Assembly (NCBI RefSeq): GCF_002078875.1
Contig: NC_034409.1
Location: 107,494,935 to 107,558,934 of the forward strand
Reading direction: 5' to 3'
Source: Numida meleagris
Taxonomy: Eukaryota; Chordata; Aves; Galliformes; Numididae
Length of the DNA: 64,000 nucleotides
The translations under genes were made by a program, and so were the position numbers. The notes under the pieces were generated by a model. That model made no database searches. It was not told the origin of the DNA and saw nothing but the letters and a program-made list of their open reading frames with translations. Shown in pieces: positions 36,601-44,600 of the stretch. Every line of letters starts with the position of its first letter. The stretch's first letter is position 1.

Positions 36601-38972
36601 GGAAGATTTGATAAGGTTTTTTTTTTTCCTTAACTTGCACTATTTTGCTTTAAGGACCAAAGAAGAGACAAGATGGGGCAAGGAGAGTCTTGCTATACCT
36701 TTGAAGTCAGTCTTGCTGCAGCCACCTATAGGTTAACTTGTAGATTATATTTCTGTGTTTGCCACAGAGTTCCCTAGCAGGCATTTGTACCAGCTTGGTC
36801 TGTTCTCATAGAATGTTGCTATGACTCTGCCATTGCCTCAACTATTGCTTGCTTATCCTTTCCTTTTGAAGTCCTGAATGGAAGTGCTCATGAAAGGGTG
36901 GGATGACCATGAAACACTTAAGAAATACACCTTCCTCTGTACTGACTATGCCCAGATAAAACCCCGTGTCTGCAAGGTTATTTCACTGAGCTCTGTACTT
37001 CTGCAGAGAGACCAATGTTGAGTTTGTCAGACACTCTTTCCTGAGACAAGAAAAGGAGGAAGTGTTGTCTTGAGTTGGGATTGAAGCTTGCTTTATAAAC
37101 TTAAGTTAAGCTCAAAACATTGAACTATTTTTTTTTCCTACATTAAGATGTGAAATGTCTGGAAATTAATTAAATTAGATACACTATAATACTTGAAGTA
37201 TGTTCCCTCTGATAGTCAGCAGCTCTATAAATCCTCATTTGTACTGTTTTCAGTATTAGATCTTCCATACTTCAGAGTGGAATTTGGGAGATTGTGGTAG
37301 TTTCCTTAAGTAGACCTAAAGCTCTGGGGCTTTGTTTTGTGTTTTTTTTTTTTTCTTTTATAGTTATTTATTAAAAAATAAATGGAAAAAAAAATCCCAC
37401 ATTTCTTTACAGCTTCAGTTAAAATACCTTTGAAAAGCACTGCTTCTGAGAGGTTTGACTCTACTCTTGTAATACTTGTTTTTTGTAACTACTGCTTTTA
37501 CTGGTTTTTGCAGTACAGCGTGTAGATGCCTGTATGCAACTTCTGTTTCTTCAAAGATATCTGGAGAGGGGTTGGTCTCCTGCATAGTATTCAGTTCCAT
37601 CGTGATTGGCCACTCATATCTCTGAAATATTAGGTCTAACGTCTTAAAACACCAGTACTTACAGTATTGAAGAAAATTCCTTTTATAACAGTGAGGCTGA
37701 GGATAAGGAAATGTGTAAGAGTGAGGAACCCTAGAAGTTCTCATCCTATCTTTAGTGTGTGTGGGAGTCCTCAAATTTTCTTTGTAGAATCACATTCCTG
37801 GAGGCTGCCTCAGTTAGTACACCTTTTAAAATGCATTTGAAAGCCCTGATGTTGCGTGTGCAAGTAGACGTGGCTGACATTGCTCATCATTGTGTGATTA
37901 AAGCTTTTCACACAAGCTTGTTTTTCAGAATAGCAGCGAAAATAATTTTAAGCTCCCACATTTCCATTTGCCATATATTCTTGAAGTCTTGAGTTCCCTC
38001 TGCTGGTTTCTTATCTGTCTGCTGGTTCCTGTTTTATTATTTACGCAGAAATTAATCTTTCAATTGCAAAATTATTTTTTGTTTCATGTTCAATGTGAAA
38101 ATCATTTTCTAATCATTAATTAAGCATCTGTATTTTTTCTTAAAGGCTTCAGCATTACAAAGTAATGTTTCAAACCGAGAACTCTGAATAACAGTGTGCA
38201 GCTTGTTCTGAAACTTTGTTGGTATAGCTCTATGGATAGTAACACAGATACTGTGACTCTTTTTACAGTTCTTACTCCATCTTATTCAGAAGGAACTTCG
38301 GTGTAATGCAGATCATACCCTGTAAGTGTTAACATACAGCTGTTGCTCTTACATAACTAATTTAAAAGCAGGTTACAAAGGTGTTGCCCCCTAATACCTA
38401 CATGTAGACAAAACACTTTAAGGCTTTCTGTATGTCCATTTCTGTTGTTACCTGTTTTGCTTCAAAAGACTGATCTTGTCTTAATGTTTTTAAATTGTGA
38501 ATTTTCTTCTTTAGGACATCTCGCTTTGAAAAGCACCTGAAAACAGACTTTTGGTCAAAGTCTCTTAGTTATAGTTTGTTGGTTTTGGTTTTTTTTCCAC
38601 CCAAATATGTAATATCTCTGGTTTCCATCATCGAGTGTGCAGGTGGGGAATGAGCAGTCAAGTAGCTTCTTGCTCTGTGTTGTTTGATAGTTTCAAATGT
38701 AACTTCTTCTAAAAGGTCTCCTTAAAGGAAAGAGTGACTGGAATTACAGCATTTTGAATTGAGAAAACAAATCCAGTGAATTAATGGGGTTACAATTGCC
38801 TAAGCAAAATCTAAATTCAGCCGTTGGCTGTTTTGGAGCAGTGAAATAGAACAGGAAAGAAATATATAGCAAGGAATGTGGATCCCGCATTTTGAAATTA
38901 GTGGCTGTTATACCTCACACCTAAACGTTTCCTGTCTGATTGCTGTTCTTTCCCAGATTTAAGGAACACTGA
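6603..38972 (+). CDS. SLC37A1: SLC37A1: glucose-6-phosphate/phosphate exchanger, 20 coding exons
   Basis: Joining the 20 exons listed separately gives 1,626 nt and 541 residues with no frameshift or internal stop. The residues match my memory of vertebrate SLC37A1 (human about 533) better than SLC37A2: '[12 protein letters not shown]' at the N-terminus, 'HLDAK' after helix 7, '[10 protein letters not shown]' in the 8-9 region and 'FKEH' at the C-terminus (FKEQ in human). The family belongs to the major facilitator superfamily. SLC37A1 is known to exchange glucose-6-phosphate for inorganic phosphate in the ER membrane. I count twelve hydrophobic helices: six in residues 20-241, a polar cytosolic loop at about 242-337, and six in 340-535. 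Motif-A-like loops are 'GERLPIRY' (after helix 2) and 'SDRLEKR' (after helix 8). One N-glycosylation sequon (NAS, N79) lies in the first luminal loop. The start has G at +4 but T at -3, so its context is only moderate. All introns are GT-AG. Confidence 0.95.
8199..8280 (+). CDS. SLC37A1: SLC37A1 coding exon 2 (helix 1)
   Basis: Encodes W19-K46, including helix 1 ('[17 protein letters not shown]') and the family signature 'SRKPISIVK'. Acceptor tattacag, donor gtaagc; it ends in phase 0. The following intron is 8,281-9,121. Confidence 0.96.
9122..9248 (+). CDS. SLC37A1: SLC37A1 coding exon 3 (first luminal loop)
   Basis: Encodes G47-F88 plus one base of D89, a polar loop between helices 1 and 2. 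It carries the sequon N79-A-S81, and 'CGWEPF' near its end aligns with the mammalian CGWAPF. Acceptor ctgtatcag, donor gtaaga. This loop is expected to be the most divergent part of the N-terminal half. The intron after it (9,249-11,830) contains two CR1 copies back to back. Confidence 0.93.
10374..10693 (+). mobile_element. CR1 LINE fragment, sense, intron 4
   Basis: About 320 bp of CR1 3' region: 'gacctgctggagcatgtg' at the left, 'ggctgagagagctgggg', 'caggcactggaatgggctg' and 'ttggactggatgatcttg', ending in the tail 'aattctatgattgtattatt'. A second CR1 follows directly at 10,694. Confidence 0.9.
10694..11046 (+). mobile_element. Second CR1 LINE fragment, tandem with the previous
   Basis: It begins with 'aagaggaggctccgggtgg' and includes 'ggacaaggggaaatggtttc', 'aggctggatggggc' and 'ctgatctagtgtagg', with the terminus 'gattcaatgattctttga'. 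It differs clearly from its left neighbour, so this is two insertions or a head-to-tail pair rather than one long element. Confidence 0.9.
11831..11909 (+). CDS. SLC37A1: SLC37A1 coding exon 4 (helix 2)
   Basis: Encodes D89-L114 plus two bases of S115: '[16 protein letters not shown]' leading into helix 2 '[10 protein letters not shown]'. Acceptor atattcttag, donor ag|gtaaac. The residues are near-identical to the mammalian [16 protein letters not shown] segment. The next intron is 11,910-12,681. Confidence 0.96.
12682..12817 (+). CDS. SLC37A1: SLC37A1 coding exon 5 (helices 3 and 4)
   Basis: Encodes S115-Q160. It contains the MFS motif-A-like loop '[13 protein letters not shown]', helix 3 ('[19 protein letters not shown]') and the start of helix 4. 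Acceptor gtttcaag, donor gtaggc; phase 0 at the end. Intron 12,818-14,289 holds no recognisable element. Confidence 0.97.
14290..14366 (+). CDS. SLC37A1: SLC37A1 coding exon 6 (helix 4)
   Basis: Encodes I161-G185 plus two bases of R186: '[15 protein letters not shown]' followed by 'GNWFGKG', the most conserved block of the SLC37 family. Acceptor tactttcag, donor ag|gtaaat. Intron 14,367-15,926 shows nothing notable. Confidence 0.97.
15927..16093 (+). CDS. SLC37A1: SLC37A1 coding exon 7 (helices 5 and 6)
   Basis: Encodes R186-E241 plus one base of H242, the largest coding exon. '[20 protein letters not shown]' leads into helix 5, then 'WGLSFVMPG' and helix 6 '[16 protein letters not shown]'. 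Acceptor taatgcag, donor gtaagt. Intron 16,094-16,860 ends with a perfect 12-bp hairpin at 16,767-16,797. Confidence 0.97.
16767..16797. repeat. Perfect intronic hairpin upstream of microexon
   Basis: Arms cttattggtagt (16,767-16,778) and actaccaataag (16,786-16,797) are exact reverse complements with a 7-nt loop. The hairpin ends 63 nt before the 38-nt exon at 16,861. Confidence 0.85.
16861..16898 (+). CDS. SLC37A1: SLC37A1 coding exon 8 (38-nt microexon)
   Basis: Encodes H242-S254 ('[13 protein letters not shown]'), the start of the large central loop. Mammalian SLC37A1 begins this loop with HPNDV. Acceptor ttgtatttcag, donor gtaagt. Because the exon is 38 nt, skipping it would shift the frame. 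The following intron (16,899-22,031) carries four antisense CR1 copies. Confidence 0.88.
17481..17640 (-). mobile_element. CR1 LINE fragment, antisense
   Basis: Begins with 'ttcatagaatcattaatg' and continues with 'agatcatctagcccaacca' and 'gttcttgaacacctgcaggg', which is the reverse complement of a CR1 3' end. It is one of three consecutive antisense CR1 tails in this intron. Confidence 0.88.
17644..17818 (-). mobile_element. CR1 LINE fragment, antisense
   Basis: Starts 'agaatcatagaattagcta', then 'gttggaaaagacccacaag', 'tcttgaacgcctccaggg' and 'cctgggcagcccattccaa'. It directly abuts the previous fragment and has the same orientation. Its sequence resembles the reverse complement of the copy at 10,374-10,693, so the two probably share a subfamily. 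Confidence 0.88.
18022..18172 (-). mobile_element. CR1 LINE fragment, antisense, degenerate
   Basis: 'agtcacagaatgatttaatt' and 'ggaagggacctcagtaagtc' mark the 3' end, and 'ctccaaggatggagatgctg' matches an internal CR1 block. It is more diverged than its neighbours. Confidence 0.75.
18561..19948 (-). mobile_element. Long antisense CR1 LINE with reverse transcriptase remnant
   Basis: About 1.39 kb of CR1 on the minus strand within an SLC37A1 intron. The 3' end is at the left ('gaatcatagaatgacttggg'), and the element runs through the ORF2 C-terminal half to the 5' truncation point near 19,948. It is antisense to SLC37A1, so its sequence is spliced out of the host transcript. Confidence 0.93.
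18984..19945 (-). pseudogene. CR1 ORF2 reverse transcriptase fragment, broken
   Basis: The minus-strand translation carries the RT signatures 'LGNYRPVSL', 'GVPQGSVLG' and the catalytic box 'FADD' (codons at 19,224-19,235, both aspartates present). The frame is broken near 19,590-19,606 by an in-frame TGA and a 1-nt deletion. Near 19,130-19,142 roughly 70 residues normally found in CR1 ORF2 are missing, joining 'LEKW' almost directly to 'VASRAREV'. It is 5'-truncated and cannot be active. Confidence 0.9.
22032..22070 (+). CDS. SLC37A1: SLC37A1 coding exon 9 (39-nt in-frame cassette)
   Basis: Encodes R255-V267 ('[13 protein letters not shown]') in the central cytosolic loop. Acceptor tttatttgcag, donor gtgagt. 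Both ends are in phase 0, so inclusion or skipping keeps the frame. I do not recall an equivalent segment in the human protein, so this exon is the least certain of the set and may be alternatively used. The next intron is 22,071-24,035. Confidence 0.65.
24036..24119 (+). CDS. SLC37A1: SLC37A1 coding exon 10 (central loop)
   Basis: Encodes S268-Q295 ('[15 protein letters not shown]...'), polar and basic, matching the pattern SKxxxNGxxRxRxQ of mammalian SLC37A1. Acceptor cctttcag, donor gtaaaa; phase 0 at both ends, 84 nt. The following intron (24,120-27,202) holds a 90-nt inverted repeat and copy A of a duplicated block. Confidence 0.88.
24958..25047. repeat. 90-nt intronic inverted repeat
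   Basis: Arms 24,958-24,983 and 25,022-25,047 are reverse complements at 22 of 26 positions, with an uninterrupted 13-nt match (aacatgagtaaac) next to the loop. The 38-nt spacer can add a short inner GTAC pairing. Confidence 0.75.
25624..26130. repeat. Duplicated intronic block, copy A
   Basis: About 500 bp that recurs at 30,559-31,090. The core 25,711-25,808 is identical over 98 nt to 30,651-30,748, and the flanks differ by scattered substitutions and small indels. The right end includes a short antisense CR1 terminus that is also present in copy B at the same place. Confidence 0.88.
26068..26135 (-). mobile_element. Short antisense CR1 terminus
   Basis: 'gaggatagaatcgtttgag' and 'ttggaaggggcctttaaagg' are the reverse complement of a CR1 3' end. 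Only about 65 bp remain. It is the counterpart of the longer CR1 at 31,031. Confidence 0.75.
27203..27334 (+). CDS. SLC37A1: SLC37A1 coding exon 11 (central loop to helix 7)
   Basis: Encodes D296-P339. '[12 protein letters not shown]' matches the mammalian DPEMQ block. A Ser/Thr/Asn-rich stretch follows, then '[14 protein letters not shown]', which leads into helix 7. Acceptor ggaattgcag, donor gtgagt, phase 0 at both ends, 132 nt. The next intron is 27,335-28,776. Confidence 0.96.
28777..28867 (+). CDS. SLC37A1: SLC37A1 coding exon 12 (helix 7)
   Basis: Encodes G340-V369 plus one base of E370: '[19 protein letters not shown]' and '[11 protein letters not shown]', a block nearly invariant across SLC37A1 and SLC37A2. 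Acceptor gttttcttag, donor gtaagt. Intron 28,868-30,237 follows. Confidence 0.97.
29468..29600. repeat. Diverged intronic repeat, copy 1
   Basis: Resembles 31,680-31,790 on the same strand. Shared features in the same order are 'tgttggt', 'gccaytgacaccactg', 'ctttcaarygtatt', a GCAGAA/TCAGAA block and a poly(A) run. Copy 1 has about 15 extra nt in the middle. Confidence 0.5.
30238..30300 (+). CDS. SLC37A1: SLC37A1 coding exon 13 (helix 8 start)
   Basis: Encodes E370-F390 plus one base of G391: '[19 protein letters not shown]'. The 'HLDAK' segment favours SLC37A1 over SLC37A2. Acceptor gtcaccag, donor gtaagt. The following intron (30,301-33,138) holds copy B of the duplicated block and an antisense CR1. 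Confidence 0.97.
30559..31090. repeat. Duplicated intronic block, copy B
   Basis: Counterpart of 25,624-26,130 in the same orientation, about 4.9 kb downstream. It shares the identical 98-nt core at 30,651-30,748 and the CR1 junction at its right end. Confidence 0.88.
31031..31265 (-). mobile_element. CR1 LINE fragment, antisense
   Basis: Begins 'tttcatagaatggtagaatc' and continues with 'ggtccagctccctgcagtg', 'gctcagagccccctccagcc' and 'gggcagcctgttccagtg', the reverse complement of a CR1 tail. Its left end coincides with the edge of duplicated block B. Confidence 0.9.
31680..31790. repeat. Diverged intronic repeat, copy 2
   Basis: Same-strand partner of 29,468-29,600 (see that entry). The shared stretch 'gacaccactg' is followed by 'ctttcaaatgtatt' and a poly(A) run. 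Confidence 0.5.
33139..33224 (+). CDS. SLC37A1: SLC37A1 coding exon 14 (helices 8 and 9)
   Basis: Encodes G391-T419: '[18 protein letters not shown]' with the motif-A-like loop SDRLEKR, then helix 9 '[11 protein letters not shown]'. Acceptor cttctttcag, donor gtaaga; phase 0 at the end. The next intron is 33,225-33,923. Confidence 0.97.
33924..33972 (+). CDS. SLC37A1: SLC37A1 coding exon 15 (helix 9 end)
   Basis: Encodes L420-V435 plus one base of V436 ('[16 protein letters not shown]'), matching mammalian [15 protein letters not shown]. Acceptor atttttgcag, donor gtgagt; 49 nt. Intron 33,973-34,485 contains a cluster of short palindromes at 34,229-34,264. Confidence 0.96.
34229..34264. repeat. 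Overlapping short palindromes in intron
   Basis: 34,229-34,244 (ttagttagctaactaa) is a perfect 16-bp palindrome. It is followed by an 8-bp hairpin, actgttag/ctaacagt, with a 5-nt loop at 34,244-34,264. Both are variants of a GTTAG/CTAAC motif. Confidence 0.8.
34486..34559 (+). CDS. SLC37A1: SLC37A1 coding exon 16 (helix 10)
   Basis: Encodes V436-L460: '[20 protein letters not shown]' then 'VSADL', highly conserved in the family. Acceptor cttgcaatag, donor gtgagt; phase 0 at the end. The next intron is 34,560-35,246. Confidence 0.97.
35247..35325 (+). CDS. SLC37A1: SLC37A1 coding exon 17 (loop 10-11)
   Basis: Encodes G461-V486 plus one base of G487: '[18 protein letters not shown]' and 'IIDGTGSV', the strongest family signature in the C-terminal half. 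Acceptor tcactttag, donor gtaagc. The next intron is 35,326-35,870. Confidence 0.97.
35871..35968 (+). CDS. SLC37A1: SLC37A1 coding exon 18 (helices 11 and 12)
   Basis: Encodes G487-L519: '[17 protein letters not shown]' (helix 11 and turn) and '[16 protein letters not shown]' (start of helix 12). Acceptor atattttag, donor gtaagt; phase 0 at the end. The following 2.3-kb intron (35,969-38,268) has only T-rich runs and no recognisable element. Confidence 0.97.
38269..38321 (+). CDS. SLC37A1: SLC37A1 coding exon 19 (helix 12 end)
   Basis: Encodes F520-T536 plus two bases of codon 537: '[17 protein letters not shown]'. Mammals have a similar IHKEL segment. Acceptor tttttacag, donor ct|gtaagt. 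Confidence 0.93.
38957..38972 (+). CDS. SLC37A1: SLC37A1 coding exon 20 (stop codon)
   Basis: Completes L537 and adds FKEH before TGA at 38,970-38,972, close to the mammalian FKEQ terminus. The acceptor is 'tgttctttcccag'. Lysine at -3 but not -4 gives only half of a dilysine ER-retrieval signal. An alternative acceptor exists at 38,513 (see findings). Confidence 0.9.
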
Positions 38973-40314
38973 GTTGAGAGACCAGATTTGGAACAAGGAC
39001 TGCGTAAGTGACCAGAGCTCTTCCCTGAAAAAAACCTTAATGGAATGTGTTACTCCATACGTAAGAGATTCTGTTCGGTGGAGAATTTTGCACGTTTACT
39101 GGAAGCAATTCGAGAAATGCAGCTGGTAAATCCCTGAAGCTCTTATTTTTGCACATGAATAAGTACCTCAGGATGGCAACTATTCATCAGATGAAGGGAC
39201 AGGAACTTTGGGAAGCTTTGAGCAGACCGCCTCAACTGAGCCAAAGAGAAATACCAAGTGCCTTTTTAATTTCCTTTGATAGGATGTTTTTAATGAAAAT
39301 GCTATACTGTGTATTTTCTAAAAACAACTCAAAAGTGGAGCAGAAGGAGGTTGGAATCATAACAGACAGCCCGGCAGTGAGCAAAGTATCCCTTATGTCA
39401 TCTTGTGCATCACTGTGACTGAGGGCATCACTTTATAGAGAATAATACCAGCTGATTATTAATACACACTGCTATTAGTATTTTGAAGCTGCTTAGACAA
39501 TGATAACCTCATCATATTATTAGTTTTTAACTACAGCACACATTCTAATCCCAAGGACAGCATCCAACCTTTTGGTAAGAGATGAAATAGAATTTATAGT
39601 TGCAATGTACTGTAGTTAGCAGTTTTCACAAACTATTTGGGTGGATGCTAGTCTACAGTTAGGATTGTGCAAAAGTGAATCCTAAGCAACAAAAAGTAGA
39701 TTTTGAGTCAATTTCCAGTGGAAGACTGGTTGTTTTCAGGGCATTGTAGTAAAATGGTTGTGCAAATGTCACATCGTTATTGTGCTGCTCCTCTAGGCTG
39801 GATTGAAATGAGAGGTTGTTCCTTTTGAGGTGGCAGAGAACTGTATGCTGCCATACCTTTGAATTACAGCACTGAAAAAATTAGCTGCTGTAGTGCTCAG
39901 TGCCACAATGATCTCTGTTGGGTACTTGCTGATTTCAGTGGTTTCATGTATATTTGGAAGTCTTTGACAGATCAAGGCCTTAATAACCAGAAATCTCTTT
40001 CACGTGGCTAATTTAAAGTGGCTTTGAATTTCAGATTCAGAGCCAAAATATGTGTCTTTAAGAAAAGAAAAATTACCTAGGTGGTAGGTTGTAAGAGAAC
40101 ATTTTGGTAACAAGTGTTACCCAGCAAACAGACAATTTAGTGTCTTCAGAACATATCGTTTCTTCATACAGGTATCTCCTTTGTAAAATAGATATTTCTG
40201 TGATCGTTTTTTAAAAGATGTACAAAAGTATAAAGGAATTTTTTGTATAAGGTGTTTATACTTAGATCGTGAAGGTTCGGTAATTTAAACTGTGTGTTGT
40301 TCATAACTGTATTT

Positions 40315-40320
40315 ATTAAA
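40315..40320 (+). terminator. SLC37A1: Candidate proximal poly(A) signal (ATTAAA)
   Basis: ATTAAA follows 'tatttatt' and precedes a GT-rich stretch ('cgtgtcttgttctgtactgtg') 12-35 nt downstream, the usual arrangement for cleavage. Confidence 0.6.
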
Positions 40321-41603
40321 GCTGTAGGCACGTGTCTTGTTCTGTACTGTGCTCTAAGTTTTGTGAAACAATGCAGTGGTCTTTATACTTGATTAACAAA
40401 TCAGCACTCTAAAATAGCCCTGCAAAGCATAAAGAAATGTCTCAGCTGCTGCTATGCTGTTTCCATGTGTTGGCACAGTACTTGATTTCCAGGGCAGTTT
40501 CGTAATTTTTTAGTTTCTGATGAGTTACTTCACTGGTTTGGTTCATCATGTGCTTTCTGCTTGACTTGAACGTTGTGTTCCTTTCTGACTGTTTTGCTGA
40601 ACAGAGGCATAGGGAAGATCTTGGTCCCACAGAGGCTAATGGGAGGTGCCACAGGCCGTGCAAGTGAATGCTCTACGCAGTCTCAGAAGCTGTAGTTCCC
40701 TGGCTGAATGGTTAGCTGCACACCTTTTGTGCAAAGCTGTTGAGGCCGGTAGGGATGCTCAACCTGCACTCAATAACACATGCTGCATTTGGGCCTTAGG
40801 CTGTAGTTAAATGCAGCAGAGTTTTGCTGCAGATCCGTGGAGTCATCTGTGAGGAAGAACAACATTGCAACCCCAAAAGAGCTGTGCCAGCATGACTTTC
40901 AAGACCTGTGTGAGAAGGGAGGGATGGAGGACTTATTTAGCTGAAGATGCCATCCTTTCCCCCAGAAGGACTGTAGAGCTGCATTGCTAGTTTATCAAAA
41001 TGATTTATACTCTTAAGCTCTGCTGCACTCGGATTTTGAGGGGCTGTCCCCTATGGGCTGAAGTCTTAGGTTAAAATGCTTTCAGTTGTATTGAACAGTT
41101 TCACGTTGTAAAGATGTAGAACTGTGGATTTTATGTTTTACTTGTTGGGGCTGCTGCTGTTATTTATTTATTTATTTGAATAGCTTTCATACCAAAGTGA
41201 CTTGGACATGGGATTATGACAATATTGGAGGTGCTGGGCTGAGTCCTTCCTTCCACTGATCACAGGAGGGAATTGGGACTCTCGCTGTACTGGTGCCTCT
41301 TTCCTTGCTTAAAGCGCAACGTTTTGGTTCCCCCTAGCAGTGAACGTGTTGGATGATGAGATGAAGATGGCTGCTCTTTTGTCACAACCCGAGGGCCCCC
41401 CAAGCTGTGAGCAAACTGTTTTGTTAGTACTGGGTGTTAATATTCATTAATCTGGAAATGGACAAAACTGACGAAATGTTGTATATAGAAACAGAAGTGA
41501 CCAATAGGTAGAACCAAATTCGAGTTAGACTACAGGGTTTGGGTTTTGTGGGTTTTTTTTATGCTGGTTATTCTCAATTTTATCTATATAACTTCCTGTG
41601 TTG

Positions 41604-41609
41604 AATAAA
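41604..41609 (+). terminator. SLC37A1: Distal poly(A) signal (AATAAA)
   Basis: A canonical AATAAA in 'gttgaataaaaacgtgctc' with T-rich sequence downstream. It is the last such signal before the long intergenic stretch, so it is probably the main 3' end of SLC37A1. Confidence 0.75.
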
Positions 41610-41639
41610 AACGTGCTCTCCTTTAAAATGTGAAATGCT

Positions 41640-44600
41640 CGTTACTTCATCTTTTACATCTCCATGAAGAAATGCTTGATTTATTGTTTTGGAGCACAGA
41701 CATCTCCGCTGAGACAGCACTCCTGTCTGTTGTGAGGTAATGAAAAGTAAGAGAAGAAATTAGAACCTTTTGTTTTGAAAACAATACCCTGCTCAACTCA
41801 AACAGGTAATTATTTTTCTCATAATGGGATTGTGGGTTGTACAACATCATTATTTATGATCAGCTGCATCAGATGGGTATGTTCTGCCTCCTCCTTTTTG
41901 TCTAGTAAGGAAGGAGGACACTCACCTGTGTTGGGGACCGAGCTCGGCTCCTACAGTATAGCTTGAAGGTGCCTTTTTTGTTGTCCTCAATTTATATGGA
42001 ATTTAAATGGAAATCTTCATCTTTTTTATCTCTAGTCATTTTGAACATTTATTGTCTTTAATCCATTTAATGCAGAGATACAATGTCCATACCTACAGGT
42101 ATACTGGGATAAAAGTGCTTGGAAGGGAAAACAATTCTATTTGGAAAAAAGTGTCTGTGAAGTCTTGGACAAAATTTCTCATCAAAATGTGCCCGAAGTG
42201 CTTCTAGGAATAGAAAAATAATAGCTTGGGCCTTTTTGTATAAGAAGGGAGACTCGGGAACAAGTTTCTCTTCTGCCTGATGTGGAGCAGGAGCCTCCAC
42301 CAGAGTACCTGCACCCTCATGAGCCGGCTGCTGTTGGAGACACGGCATTGGAGGTTGGTCTCATTGTGCATAGGAAGGGTTTATAGGGTGGGAAAATGAT
42401 AAAATAGCTAGTGAGGAAGTGATATTCACAGATCACTTTGAGATTTTATAAATAGCTAGTGAGGAAGGTGTGGTGCATTCACAGAAAATTTTGGGATTTC
42501 TTTTGCTTTTTAGTTAAACTGCTAGCCTACTCCATGTGTGAAGATACATTTATTCCCATATATTCTGCCAGCTACAAATTCCAAAAGGGATTCTGCCAGC
42601 CAGTTCTGAAAGTTACCGCATGTGTTTCCTGCATAATATCTTTGGAATAGTAATGAGAATTCTCCATTTGTTGTTCATGCCACTGTCGCACTACCTCAGA
42701 CTTAAGCAGCATTTACACTTGGGAATCCATTCAGTTGCTGCTGATGGGTTTCTCCAGTGATCGATGCATGGAGTTGTTTGCATGGAAAGTGCTGCTCTAG
42801 GTTATGTAGGCGTAATGGGGTATAAAAGAAATCAGAGTGCATTTAGAGCAGTTGGAGGCTGACTGTTCTTCATACAGAATTCAGCTGAGAAAGATTGTTT
42901 ACAGTCTGATCAAATTAGTAGGCCTTGATTTGGTGATGGCGGTATTCTCTGGTTGGACTGAAATTTTATGGCCTGCATATTATATGGGAAGTTAGATTAG
43001 ATCATGCAGTGATTTCTTCCAGGCTTGAAGTTTATCTGATAGGTTGCTCTTATTGCTGAATTTTCTGCTCCCAGCAAATCCATTCTGATTTTGTTTTATT
43101 CTTTGCAAAACTAACAGTGCCGCAGTATGGACTGTTCCTCCACTCACAGGCTGCTGTGCCTGCAAGGTGACTGCAGGCACAGGACTCCGTTTCTTTTCCT
43201 GGGAGCTTTGCAGCTCAGTGCTCTGGGGCACTGGTAACCTTGAACTACATTCACTCTCAGGCAATCTTAGAAATCTGGCCACCATCCTTACCCAGGGGCG
43301 TACCGGTCAGATATGTGTTGAAAGTCTCCCTCAGTGCTGCACTGAACTAGAACGTTCTATGGTTGAGTGCAGCATTCACTGCGAGTTTTTCAATCCAGTG
43401 AGAAATGGAAAATGTTTAAGATCCCTTACCATAAGTGGAACTCGCACTGCAACTTCATGTTGTAAAGGACAGTGGGGTGTAAGTGGACCTATTCTGTGCC
43501 ATGTATAAGGGTACATACACATACATCTGCAAAATATCTTTGCTTGTGGCTGTTAACTCTCCAGATGTAAATAAGTCTAATGTTTTTTTCTTCCTGGAGA
43601 GGTATATCTGCATGTCACAGCATTTAAGGAATAGCATTAGTGGCAGGTCATTCTGCATCTCTAGGAATCACCACGTCCCCACTGCAATCACAGACTGTGT
43701 GCACACGTAGGAATAAGCCGAGAAGAGAGCAAGCAAGAGACTGAGATTGAGCATGTTCCACTGGGTTCACAGAAGACTGCAGTCAAGAGCTTGTCCAAAT
43801 TTCATCTGAAAGAGAGCAGTGTCCTTTGCCTATGAAACCCTACCTACAGATTGAAAAAAGAAAACGCGAAGACAGAATTTTGGAGGTCTGTTCTGGGTAA
43901 GGTATGGGCCTGTCCCCATGGAGCCCAGCCTGAATTTCTTCCATCATCTTTAGGTTGCCGTGGTTATGTAAGCCTAGGGTTGGGGCTAGAGTTTGTGTGT
44001 GGTTTTTGTTTCTAAGAAAGATTCACAGAAGGAAAAACCGTGGAGGGACTGTATTGGACAGACAAAGTGTGGCAGAGTGGAGGTACAGTAAGTTGTCAGT
44101 TCTAACTTAGTCCTTTAGCAATTGTACCCACAGGCTGCAGTGATGATCTAGTACTTTCAGTTGTCATTTCTAGGATGTTATTCTCCATTCACTTGTGTAA
44201 CTCAGGAGAAAACATCCAAAGAATCCAAAAATTTTATTTACGTCCTTGCCGTCTTAGACACTGTAGTTTTTAAGTTTATGTGGTACCCAAATCCTTAACA
44301 GGTGGCCTGAATTTCTCAGGTTATTTGGAAAGCAGCAGCAGCTCATTGAGGTCAGAACTCAAAGCAGCAGCCTGAGTTCATATGCTAAATCAAGAGGGAT
44401 GCAGCTACATTTGTGTATATATATACGAGTTACAGCACGAATAGGGATCAAGCTGAAAGAGAGCTAGACTTCACTGCCCAGGAGATATGGAGATTCTGGC
44501 TCAAAAAAAAAGGTGACGAAATGATCAATAACTTCTGAATTCTCACCATTTCATTTCTGTGATACAAAGGGTAGTTGGCACGGATTGCACAGAGCAATCC

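Larger units (their letters stand above)
38973..41625 (+). other. SLC37A1: SLC37A1 3' untranslated region
   Basis: The sequence between the stop codon and the AATAAA at 41,604 has no interspersed repeat that I recognise and no convincing coding potential. The 89-codon open frame at 39,149 is unlikely to be used. Two poly(A) signals suggest UTR isoforms of about 1.4 and 2.6 kb. Confidence 0.75.

Noticed and set aside
39149..39418. 89-codon open frame after the SLC37A1 stop
   Set aside because: It sits in the 3' UTR and has no homology or supporting start context.
42940..43060. Possible ancient CR1/L3-like terminus ('gttagattagatcatgcag')
   Set aside because: It resembles the 'agactagatgatc' ending of old amniote repeats but is too diverged to call by eye.
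44417..44426. Short TA run considered as a promoter element
   Set aside because: It is a simple dinucleotide tract with no gene downstream on either strand.
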